Below, piece by piece: positions 1 to 10,428 of a stretch of 25,051 bases of DNA (within the stretch, counting starts at the first letter, position 1; each line of letters opens with the position of its first letter). The notes below the pieces were generated by a model. That model had not been told where the DNA came from and made no database searches. It was given only the letters and a program-made list of their open reading frames with translations. Source of the DNA: Conidiobolus incongruus B7586 (taxonomy: Eukaryota > Entomophthoromycota > Entomophthoromycetes > Entomophthorales > Conidiobolaceae); assembly GCA_000697335.1 (NCBI GenBank), contig JNEM01016410.1:1-25051 (forward strand), given 5' to 3'. Made by a program: the position numbers and the translations under genes.

Positions 1-852
1 GCCATTGGAAGTCAATCCAATGCTCCTTGGGGTCTTGCTCGTGTTAGTCAACGTGCTAAGCTCGGTTCCGCTCCTTACACTTATAAATACGCTGATAACG
101 CTGGTGAAGGTGTCAAAGTTTTCGTCTTAGACACTGGTGTCAATGTCAAGCACAATGACTTTGGAGGCCGTGCTGTCTGGGGTACCAACACCGCTACTGG
201 TTCCAACGATGATAAACATGGCCATGGTACTCACTGTGCTGGTACTATTGCTGGTAACACTTATGGTGTTGCCAAGAAAGCTCAAATTGTTGCTGTCAAG
301 GTTTTGGGTGACAATGGATCTGGATCCAACTCTGGTGTCATTGCTGGTGTTAACTGGGCCGTTAAAAACGCCAATGGTCCCAAGGGTAATGTCATCTCCA
401 TGAGTTTGGGTGGTGGTGCCAGTCCTTCCTTGAACAAAGCTATTGCTGATGCTGTTAACAAGGGTGTTGTTGCCGTTGTTGCTGCTGGTAACGACAATCG
501 TGATGCTTGTAACTACTCTCCTGCTGGTGCTCCTGAAGCTATCACTGTTGGTGCTACTGATGTCAATGACAGAAAAGCTTCCTTTTCCAACCATGGTAAA
601 TGTGTTGATATTTTGGCACCTGGTGTCAATGTTTTGTCAGCCTGGATCGGATCCAACACTGCTACTAACACCATCTCTGGTACTTCCATGGCCTGTCCAC
701 ATGTTGCTGGTTTAGCCGCCACTGTTCTTTCTCAAGGAACTCCCGCCAACCAAGTTGATGCCAAGCTCAAGTCTTTAGCTACCAAGAATGCCATCAGTGG
801 TTTCAACTCTCAAACTCCCAACTTGCTTGGATTCAATGGTATCTCCGCTTAA
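1..852 (+). CDS. Proteinase K-like subtilisin (S8A), copy 1, 5'-partial
   Basis: Secreted serine endoprotease of the subtilisin family (S8A, proteinase K/cerevisin-like). The frame is open from base 1 and stops with TAA at 850-852, giving 283 residues. It enters at AIGSQSNAPWGLARVSQ, which aligns with the start of the mature enzyme in copies 2 and 3, so the signal peptide and I9 propeptide lie upstream of the window. Counting from base 1, the catalytic residues are Asp44 (VLDTG), His75 (HGHGTH) and Ser229 (GTSMACPH), with oxyanion-hole Asn164 (AAGN). Cys79 follows the active-site His. Cys170 and Cys201 are 31 residues apart, the spacing of the second disulfide in aqualysin I. An additional Cys232 sits in the Ser motif, where copies 2 and 3 have Thr. 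No break or intron is seen in the visible part. Family assignment is very secure; substrate and biological role are not determinable. Confidence 0.96.
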   Translation, partial: AIGSQSNAPWGLARVSQRAKLGSAPYTYKYADNAGEGVKVFVLDTGVNVKHNDFGGRAVWGTNTATGSNDDKHGHGTHCAGTIAGNTYGVAKKAQIVAVKVLGDNGSGSNSGVIAGVNWAVKNANGPKGNVISMSLGGGASPSLNKAIADAVNKGVVAVVAAGNDNRDACNYSPAGAPEAITVGATDVNDRKASFSNHGKCVDILAPGVNVLSAWIGSNTATNTISGTSMACPHVAGLAATVLSQGTPANQVDAKLKSLATKNAISGFNSQTPNLLGFNGISA

Positions 853-3800
853 ATCTGAGTTTCTATTTATTAAATTAATTCTACCTCTGAATTTAACGTT
901 TTGAACACTTTTATATTTATACAATCTATCTTTTCATTAATTGAAATTTTTATACAAGTAACAAATATGGAATCTGTTATAATTACATATGGTAATTTTT
1001 CTTATTGAATTTAATCATAGTTTATAGAACAAAATATAAAATCTTAATACAGTATACTCTTGATATTTTATAAAATCTTTGTATAGATTCAATTTTTTCA
1101 ATGATTTAAATAATAATTATCAAAATTTTATTCTTCTTATTTAATAAGTTTATTATTTTCAATAAATACTAATTATTAGTTATTAATTATTCTATTGAAT
1201 AATTCTTTTTAACTCCAAATTATTTAAATATTATAAATAATAATTTATCTATGTGTTGTGAAAATATATCCTAAAAGTTACCAATTAATCATAATCGCTT
1301 CATTCATGAAACAGTAATGAATCAAATATTATTTGATATACTATAATATTGGATTTATTATTTTTTTATTTAAGTTAATAAAATTCATAAATTACTATTA
1401 AATGATTTATTGGCTTATTATTTAGATATTAGGAAGTTTTATTATATTGATAATTATAATAGTTATAAATAATATGAAGATATGGTAACATGATATTGGA
1501 ACTTATTATGAAATATATGATAATGATATTTATAAAATCATAAACTCATTTTATATTCATATTATAAACAAATTTAATTTATACAATAATATATTAAATA
1601 TATTTAAAAATTTTTAGGAATTATTATTCATTAAAATTTATATTAAAATAAATTTTAAATATTAACTTTTTAAGCCTGTATTAATATTTTCAAATATATT
1701 TTAAAATATTAAACCTTAAGCTATCGACTATATAAATAAATAAAAAATAATAATTTGGGAATAAGATATTATTCAATAAATGTGATTAAAAAAATCAAAT
1801 ATATTCGAATTATATTCATTTATTTCTTTTTATATTATATTTAATTTTATTTAGTTATTAGATTTAAAATTGTTTTAATTAGTAAATAATAAAAAATTCA
1901 AAATTTTTATTTCCTGATTTTTTTAAATATGATTTTAATCTTAAAAACAAACTATATATAAAGTAAGAGTATAATTTTTTTATATCATATATATTTATTT
2001 ATCATAAAACTTCATTAAAATATTATAATTTAAAAACTTATCTTTTAAATTTAAATATATTTAAACTATATAAAAACTAAAATATTTCATTTAATTTTAT
2101 TAAAATATAACCATAAATCATTTAAAGTTATTTAAGATTTGTAAACAATATATGATAATAGTTTTTTATCCAAGAATATCATTAGTTCTTCAATTTGTCA
2201 TTTTTAAGCTAAATGTGATAATATTCAAAATATACCAAGATCCAAAAAATATTAAGTAATTTCAATACTAATAAAAAATATTATATAATTTAAACTCTCT
2301 TTGGATTAATAAAAATAGATAATAAATATTTCTAAATTTGAAAAAACTTAGAAAATAATTAGAATAATTATAACTAAGCTAAACTTAATAGGATATAATA
2401 GATTTCAATACACTTATATTATATTATTATGATTTATATATTTCAAATTTATTATATATTCCTTTTTTTAAATATTAATCAAAAAATTAGGTCAAGCTAA
2501 AATATCACTTTTAATGAGTTTTAATAATTAAATATTTTATCTAAAAATATATATTAGTTGATTTTATGAATTATAATAATATATGATTTTTTTATTTATT
2601 TCTTAGAAATAAATTAATTGATATTAAGTTATATATTTTTTTATAATAAGATTATCTCTAATTACTAACTTTATTATAAATTCAGAATATTTATTAATTT
2701 GTATAATTATTATAAAATATATAATACTTAAATATTAATAAATTTTTATTAAAATATTTTTTAAAACTATTATATCATATATATTTATTAAAGTATAATA
2801 TCTATAATTATGATTAAATTTTGCAACTAAACAATATTTTTTTTAAAAAATATAACAAATTAATTTAATTGGTTTATGAAATATAGAGTTTGAATATTTA
2901 ATAAAAAGATTTAATTTCTATATATCATAATTATACCAAAAATAACACAAAAAGTTATTAATAATAACAAAAAATATTAATATTATAACTAATTTTTACT
3001 TTAAAATTCTGTATTTATTTAATATCTATAATAATATTTAATATTTAAAATAATATAAATTTTAATGGACTTGATAAATCAAAACCTATATAGTTATGTA
3101 TAATTGGAATTTATATACTTTTGATTTTTGATTGTTAAAAACATGTTATATATAGTTGACTTATTAGTAAACTCTTATATAACTAAGTCAAAAATAAATT
3201 ATTTATTACTATTTTTATAATAAACTGTTTAATATAATTTAAATATAATTGTTGTTATCAATAATAAATCGAGTATTGTTAATATTTTATTTATTCTAAT
3301 AATTACTCAATTTCAGAACAAAAAGAATGGAATTTGATATTGGTCCATATCATAAATATAAACAAATATAGTATATATTATAAAATGTAAAATATTTATA
3401 AATCATAAACTATTCACTAGACTATTATAAAAAGCCCATATGATAAAATGATAATATAAAGATTCATATATCACTATTTTAGCTATTATTCAATCTATAA
3501 TTTTTATGTAATGTTTTTTTATTTCAAAATTCATAAAAAATTGAGGTTTATTGCAATTAATTCCAAAATCAAAATTTTTTGAAAACAATTTAGAATAATG
3601 CTAATACTCTCAAAATCACATTGATTAAGAATAAAATCTATCTTTTTTGGAGTAATAAAAATAGACTGGAATAAACAAATAAAGTAAACTCAAATAAATT
3701 AAGGTATTACCATATTAAGGCAACAGAAAATGATCTCAATAATCTTGTTATATATTTGTATATATTGTGATAATTATGAAAATTTATTTGATTTATTAAA

Positions 3801-4364
3801 TTCAAGAGTTGATATATTATAATTGACATTTTCTAACAAACAATGGAAATAATTAGGAAACGATATAATTATTAGAAATAATTATACAAAATAGTTCAAT
3901 TAACATATTATAAGTTAAAGATGTTTTGATATTGATAATATTGAATTTGACCAGTAAAAAATCCATATAAACTCGTAACAAAGTGAAAATTTATAATATT
4001 CATCATATTCATAATAGAACCATCAAAATATTTATGAATAAGCTTAACTCAGCATTTATATTAAATTATATTTTTCAATTCAAATAATATATTAATTTGG
4101 ATCATTAATGAATTTAAATGACGTGATAATTGGTTAAATTTCTAAAATTCCTTAATAAGAGAGGATCGATTAAACAATTGGGGAAAATTTTTGATGTAAA
4201 TGATATTAAAATTTTAATTAATTTTAATGAAAGTTTTAATTTAAATGCTGTTTGACAATGAATTGAATTCAAGAATATTGTTAAATTGCTAGAATGGTTA
4301 AATATATAAAGAAGTTGATGAAGCGTGTGTGAAAGGCATCAACTTTAAAATATCAATTATTATC
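853..4364. other. Gene-free AT-rich intergenic stretch
   Basis: About 3.5 kb of extremely A+T-rich DNA between protease copies 1 and 2. I see no open frame with protein-like composition, no tRNA-like fold and no repeat with clear boundaries. Homopolymer runs and short AT motifs recur throughout. The last 70 bases hold the putative core promoter of copy 2. Confidence 0.7.
4297..4311 (+). promoter_or_regulatory. Putative TATA element of protease copy 2
   Basis: The string gttaaatatataaag ends with TATAAAG at 4305-4311, about 60 bases before the ATG at 4365. A near-identical 15-mer (one mismatch) stands upstream of copy 3 at 10348-10362, which argues for a conserved core promoter rather than chance in this AT-rich background. 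No transcription start data are available. Confidence 0.5.
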
Positions 4365-5510
4365 ATGCATTTAAGTACAGTTATCGCCACATTTACAGTA
4401 TTGGTCGCCTCATTGGCCCATGGTCAAAAAATTAAAGATCAATACATCATCGGATTTGACAGTACCTCCCGTTTAAGTTTCGAAGCTCAAGTTGAAGCTG
4501 TACAAGATTTATTTACCTCAAGGGACGGAAGTAATCAAATCTTAGACAAATTTGACGCTGTGTTCAATGGAGTTAGTGCTAAATTGGACGCTAGTACTTT
4601 GGAAAAGGTTAAAAAGCTCCCTAATGTCAAATTTATAGAACAAGACGAAGTTGTTAAGGCTGTAGCTAGTCAACAAAATGCTCCTTGGGGCCTTGCTCGT
4701 ATTTCTCAGCGTCCTAAGCTGGGACCAGCTCCCCATACCTATAATTACGATGCTAATGCTGGAGAAGGTGTCAATATTTACGTCTTGGATACTGGTCTCA
4801 ATATCAATCATGTCGATTTTGGTGGTCGCGCTTCTTGGGGTACTAACACCGCTGGGGGTTCTTCCAACACTGATTTGCACGGCCATGGTACCCATTGTGC
4901 TGGTACCGCTGCCGGTACTACATATGGTGTTGCTAAAAAGGCTAAGCTTATAGCTGTCAAAGTGTTGGGTGATAATGGTTCTGGTACCAAAGCTCAAACG
5001 ATTGCTGGAATTAACTGGGTCGTTAAGAACAAATCCGGTGTCAAGGGTAATGTAATTTCTATGAGCTTGGGAGGAAGTTACAGCGCCGCCCAAAATAAGG
5101 CTGTTGACGATGCTGTCGCTGCCGGTGTCATTACTGTTGTAGCTGCCGGTAACAGTAATGATGATGCCTGTAAATACTCTCCTGCCAGTGCTCCATCCGC
5201 CATCACTGTCGGATCCATTGATATTAACGACAAGAAGGCTTCCTCTTCCAACCATGGTCCATGTGTCGACATTCACGCTCCTGGTGTCAACATTTTATCT
5301 GCTTGGATTGGCAGCAACACAGCCTCCAACACTATCTCAGGAACTTCTATGGCCACCCCTCATATTGCTGGTATTGCCGCTACTTTACTCAGTCAGGGTG
5401 TTCCCGCTTCCGATCTCGAAGCTAAACTCAAGGCTTTGGGAACTTTGAATAAGATTACTGGACTTCCAGCCAATACTGTTAATTTGTTAGGCTACAACGG
5501 TATTAATTAA
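4365..5510 (+). CDS. Proteinase K-like subtilisin (S8A), copy 2, complete
   Basis: Complete, intronless secreted serine protease of 381 residues. The ATG at 4365 is chosen because it is the first AUG in the frame and begins a typical signal peptide (MHLSTVIATFTVLVASLAHG, residues 1-20); the open frame upstream contains only non-AUG codons. Residues about 26-97 form the I9 inhibitor propeptide (starting DQYIIGF). The mature enzyme should begin near Ala101, just before NAPWGLARIS. The triad is Asp142, His174 and Ser328, with oxyanion Asn263. Cys178 matches the free Cys next to the active-site His of proteinase K. Cys269 and Cys300 have aqualysin-type disulfide spacing. There is no C-terminal extension; the protein ends NLLGYNGIN. 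By hand count of an ungapped alignment it shares about 282 of 380 residues with copy 3. Probably made as a secreted zymogen that cleaves its own propeptide; the in vivo substrate is unknown. Confidence 0.97.
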   Translation: MHLSTVIATFTVLVASLAHGQKIKDQYIIGFDSTSRLSFEAQVEAVQDLFTSRDGSNQILDKFDAVFNGVSAKLDASTLEKVKKLPNVKFIEQDEVVKAVASQQNAPWGLARISQRPKLGPAPHTYNYDANAGEGVNIYVLDTGLNINHVDFGGRASWGTNTAGGSSNTDLHGHGTHCAGTAAGTTYGVAKKAKLIAVKVLGDNGSGTKAQTIAGINWVVKNKSGVKGNVISMSLGGSYSAAQNKAVDDAVAAGVITVVAAGNSNDDACKYSPASAPSAITVGSIDINDKKASSSNHGPCVDIHAPGVNILSAWIGSNTASNTISGTSMATPHIAGIAATLLSQGVPASDLEAKLKALGTLNKITGLPANTVNLLGYNGIN

Positions 5511-6947
5511 AATTATTTCTTTGCTTTATTTATTTCTATCAATAAATTGAAATTAAAAAATTTAATAATGGTGATTAATTGGAGTAAATAGTTACTCAAT
5601 TTATTATTATATAATATGACATTGCAATCTAAGAATGACGAATAGTCAAATATTTACAAATATAATATTGAATTAGATACAACTATTGGCCTTTTCAAGA
5701 TATTTTTCCATATATAGATCACAAAATTTAATTAAATTCAAAAATCATCAAAAAATAAATAAAGCTCACATCTATTCTCCAATTTAAGAGCGCTTTTTCA
5801 AATATAATAACACAATATTTAGTAAACATAAAAGTTTCAAATATTTTAACTTATAATTTAAAGTAAAACAATGTTTTTTATTATACGACCTTTTTTGGTT
5901 CGCTTTTTTGCCAATGACGATATACCAAAAATCACTTAAATTTTTAATTTCTTAAAATATTTTTCACTTTTATTTCCAAATTAAAATCCAAATATCAAAA
6001 TTTTTTTCTAATTATTATTATTCAAAAATCTGAATTTTATTTGGTCTTTGGTAAGAAATTTATTTCTCTGTTGAGTATAAAATACATAAATTGTAAAATA
6101 CTATTAATAGATAATAAATCAATACTATAAATCCATAATATAGTAAATGAAATAAATTGATATTAAATATTTATGAAAAATATTAAATTTCTTTCTATTT
6201 TGAAATACTAAAAAAATATTTAACTATTCATTATTGAAACATATTTTTATAGCCTAAATTAACTTTAATTTTTAATAACCCTTTTATAGGTAAATTAATT
6301 TGAGATATATAAAAAATTACAATCTTTAATTATTATCACTTATATCTTCATAATATTAATATGAAGTATTCAGATATTTCATTGAATATATTTTTAAGAA
6401 TAATAATCATATATTCAATAATCATGTAATTTGATCTATTATGAATATTATCATTATTTCCAAACTAAGTTAAGATATTCAATAATGAGTTATTTTACAC
6501 ATAAGCTAACTTATAATATATTTGTGAATATATATAATGTTACTTTATTACTTGATACAATTTAATATAGTTTTATACTAATATAAAAATTAGGTTAAAA
6601 TTGAAATATAGATATTATATTATCAACTTTGAAGTAAATGAAAAATATTACATAACTACTATAAAAATCAAATTTATTATAAAATTATTTAATATTCTGA
6701 CTTATTCAAACAGCAAAACATATAATAATTAATATTGCAAAAAATATAATATAAACTATTCAATTTTTCAAAATTAAAATTCTTCATTATTAATATTATT
6801 TTTTTAAATTTTTTATCAATTAATCTATTCATCTTTGTTCAAAGAAATCAAATAGCTGTAAGTTAGACATTTGTTCTTATTTTGAATTGTTTCATAATAT
6901 GAAAGTTCTGTGTACAGAATATCAAAATTGATATCAGTGATTATTTT
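5511..6947. other. Gene-free AT-rich intergenic stretch
   Basis: About 1.4 kb between copy 2 and the copy 4 pseudogene. I see no credible gene. A small patch of mixed composition near 5880-5935 does not read as protein in any frame I could follow. Confidence 0.65.
5541..5546 (+). promoter_or_regulatory. Putative polyadenylation signal of copy 2
   Basis: An AATAAA hexamer lies about 30 bases after the stop codon of copy 2, in the expected position. The hexamer is frequent by chance in such AT-rich DNA, so the support is positional only. Confidence 0.4.
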
Positions 6948-8065
6948 ACAATATAATTAGTCACAGTTATTGCCACTTATACAGCCTTGATTGTCACATT
7001 GATTCAAGAGAAAAGAGTCAAAGGTACATATATAGAGCTCAGCAGTAAATCTCAATTAATTTTCAATACTTAAGTCAAAGATTAACAAGGTTTTATTATC
7101 TCCAAGGAAGAAAACAATCAAATTATACATATATTGTGCCATGTTTCATGGCATTAGCTTGTAGATAATACTTTATACAAGGTTAAGAAGATTACACATC
7201 TGAAATATGTTTAGTACAATAATTTTGTAGAAGTTACTGTTCCCAAGGCAATACTTTTTGGGAGTTTGCTCCCACTTCACAGAGTGGTGAGTCGGGGCAA
7301 GCTCCTTATAATTACGATGCTAACGCTGCGAAGGTGTCAACATTTACCTGCCGGATACCGGTATTAATGTAAATTACGTCGATTTTGGAAATCCCGCTAA
7401 GGTATTATCTTTGTGAGCAGTTCTGCCGACGACGATAAATATGGTCACTGCACTTATTGCGCCGGTATTTCGGCTAGAACTAATTATGGTACAGCTAAGA
7501 AGATAAAGGTAATAACAGTCAAATTGTTGGCTGATTGTGGAAAGGTTTCAGTTCTGAAACTATTACTGGTTTTAACTGGGTAGCCAAGGATAAATCTGGT
7601 CCTTAATGTAATGCGATTAAAATGAGCTTTGCAATTACTTTCAGTAAATCACAAACCAAAGACGTTGAAAATGCTGTGGTTTCAGATCTTATTGTTTTAT
7701 TTCTGTTGGAAATTACAGTAATAACGCTTGTAGTTTGCTACCTGCAAGTCACCCATTTGAAATTAGAATTAAATATGTCAATATTGAAGGTCGAAGAGCT
7801 GGTTCACCCAGTAATGGCCTCAGTATTGGCATTCACGGTCATGATGTCAATACCTTGTCAACTTGGATTGGAAATAACACCGCAATCAAGAGCTTGTCGG
7901 GAATCTCTATGGTGACTCCAAATATCGCCGGTATTATAGTCACCTTACTTAGTCAAAGAGTTCTAGCAAGTAGACTAGAAGCTACACTTAAACTCATGGT
8001 ACCTCGAATAAGATTGCTAGACTGCAAGGAAATAATGTTAATTATTTGGATTAGGTTAGTTATAA
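6948..8065 (+). pseudogene. Subtilisin pseudogene, copy 4
   Basis: A decayed full-length paralogue of copies 2 and 3. The left edge is recognisable from a signal-peptide-like stretch (6963 onward, TVIATYTALIVTLIQ) that aligns with TVIATFTVLVASLAH of copy 2. Mature-domain blocks follow: N-terminal remnants near 7250-7310, an Asp block with VNIY..DTG near 7335-7390, a His block near 7440-7475 in which HGHGTHC has become YGHCTYC, an Asn/SPAS region near 7700-7760, and a long intact-looking C-terminal frame (about 7735-8020) including GISMVTPNIAG in place of GTSMATPHIAG. The blocks fall in different frames with internal stop codons, so no functional protease can be made. Catalytic Asp, His and Ser codons survive in part, but the flanking consensus residues have changed. 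Boundaries are approximate. Decay looks neutral and fairly advanced in the propeptide region. Confidence 0.92.
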
Positions 8066-10428
8066 ACCCTAAATATAATTCACTTTTTCAATATTTATTA
8101 TATAAATAAATTAACAATTAACAATTAAAAGATTAGATAAAATATTCGGAATAATTTGAATAATTAAATTTTATTTTACATATCATTAATAATTATGGTT
8201 ATATATTGATATATACATATATAATTCATGATATTTTATATTATAAAATAATCTACAACATAATACTTGAAAAAGTATTATCTATATTATTATACATCTA
8301 CTTTGAAATTGAATCCAATATATTTTGATAGTATAATTAATCAATTATAAATATATATTTTTTATAAAATGAAACACTAAAGTTTTTTATTTTTAGATCT
8401 TTTACTAAATATAATCATTAGATTTTTATATATTTCAGTCCAACGAATCAAAATTTTAAATAAATAATTCCAAATTAAATGATAACAGATAATTATTACT
8501 ATTAAAATTTCAAATATCTTATAAATGGTATTTATATATAAAAAACAGTATTTTTGAAATTAAATTATGCTGATATTGAAAGACAGGAATCTATGGAAAT
8601 GCATTACCATTGGAGTTTATGAGAAATTAATAAAACGTTGATAATATTGAGATAATATTGAGAAACAATTGAACAAATATGGTGTAAGTATGTATAATAT
8701 TTTCAAGATTAAATCATGATAAAGTTGGCGTAATTAGCAATATATTGTTGAATTAAAAATTCATTCTTCTTGAACTTTTGTATCTATCTTGTCGAACTCT
8801 TAAATATAGATTTATGAAGATGAAAGAAATGTTTTAAAATAAATATTTAACAGTATATTTGCAATTGATAATGTGATGAGTTAGATATTTTATTTTATTG
8901 GTTTAAATTCCAAAAATATTGAGCATGAATGGTTGAGGTAAATAGTATTCAATTACCATATTTGATATCCTTATATTGATCCCAGACTGTATTATGTATG
9001 ATTTTCTAAACTCATTCAATTTCTTAATTACACAAATTGAGTCAGGTAAGGTAATCTAAAAATATTTTATTTCTTCACAAAGTTATATCAGCCTTAGTAT
9101 GAATTAAATTATTTAAATTAAGCGCTATGAGTAAATAAAAGTTATATTTTAGAAGAGGTGTATATTTAAAAGTATGAAACTTTTGGAATTGACTAAAATC
9201 CATATTGCACGAAACTGGGCTGAATTCAAATTGAGTAAACTAACCATGTTCAAATTTGAGAAATTTGATTTTAATTATATGATTATAAATATGGGTAATA
9301 ACCTGATTAGCTAAATTAACTTGTGAAGGTTTTTGAAATATAAGCCATCGTATGATTAATATGTATATACATAATTTCAAATGATCGTATTCAAAATATT
9401 TTTCATTATGCTATTTAAATGATTTTTTTCAAGTCTCTTTAATTGAGATATTTTCATATGAAATTTATTGCCTCTATATTATAATCAGATTTACTACATT
9501 AATTTTTTGATATTAAGATGTTAAACATGACGATTAATCATAAAAAGCTCTATATTAAATCAAAAATAATGATTTGATAATAATTTGTAAAAAGATTTAT
9601 GAATAATGTGACAGAGTTGTTTATAATAAATAATTTTAATAAATGATAGTATTACTAAAAACTTTTGATTTGAATTATTAGTATTATTAGTATTATTTAT
9701 ATGGATTAATATAATATTAATATAATCAACTCTTGAGTTTGCTAAGTTTGATTAATTATATAACTATATTATAGTTTGAATTAAAGAATCTATTGAAATC
9801 TTGGATATTGAAAAAATTCTTGAAAATACAAATTTACAATTTTAGTAATGTCAATTACTATATTTATTAAACGGAATATTTCAATCAAATTACATTTTAT
9901 TGTCAAAATATTACAATATAGGTTGCTAATTGTATAATCCAATTAGCCCATCAAAATCATTAGAAAATTTAAAATATATCGATATATGTCAATTACAGAT
10001 ATGTTGAATTGTATTAAGTCACTAAAGTATTATTTAAGTCTAAAGTCCTCATCAGATTTTTTCTATCACTTAAATTATGATAATTATGTTACTATGATTT
10101 TTAGCTATTTCTATTATATTGAAATATTCAAACTAATGCATCTGAAAAACACCTGATATTACTATATCTAATTTCAAAGATATAACCTAAAATTAAAAAT
10201 AGAAAACAATAAATTTGTTACATACCAAAAATGACAATTATTGAAAAGCTAATGAGAACAATATGAAATTTTAATTTAAATAAATGAAAATTTTGATTTC
10301 ATTTCTGAGATTTCGAATGACTCAAATATTCATAATTTGTCCAAATTGTTAAATATTTAAAGATATAAGCGCGGTGATCAAGACAAGTATCAATTTTAAG
10401 GACTATATTTGAGATTAATTTGATTACA
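8066..10428. other. Gene-free AT-rich intergenic stretch
   Basis: About 2.4 kb between copy 4 and copy 3. No supported gene was found. It contains a small direct duplication, gataatattga twice in tandem at 8640-8661, and a short TATTATTAG-type repeat near 9676-9700. Both are minor and of no evident function. Confidence 0.6.
10348..10369 (+). promoter_or_regulatory. Putative TATA region of protease copy 3
   Basis: The 15-mer gttaaatatttaaag at 10348-10362 matches the copy 2 promoter element except at one base. It is followed directly by a second TATA-like string, TATAAG at 10364-10369, 65 bases before the ATG. A TATAAGC motif also precedes copy 5 at nearly the same distance. Confidence 0.5.

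Noticed and set aside
4329-4364. Longer N-terminus for copy 2 starting upstream of the ATG
   Set aside because: The upstream codon is GTG, and the extension puts hydrophilic residues before a good signal peptide. The first AUG at 4365 matches copy 3 residue for residue.
4542-5276. A long open frame on the strand opposite protease copy 2 (244 codons)
   Set aside because: It mirrors the coding frame of the protease, produces a low-complexity Ser/Thr/Ile-rich sequence, and similar antisense frames appear opposite copies 1 and 3. This is a codon-usage artefact.
10420-10428. Longer N-terminus for copy 3
   Set aside because: It would begin with TTG; the ATG at 10429 gives the same propeptide layout as copy 2.
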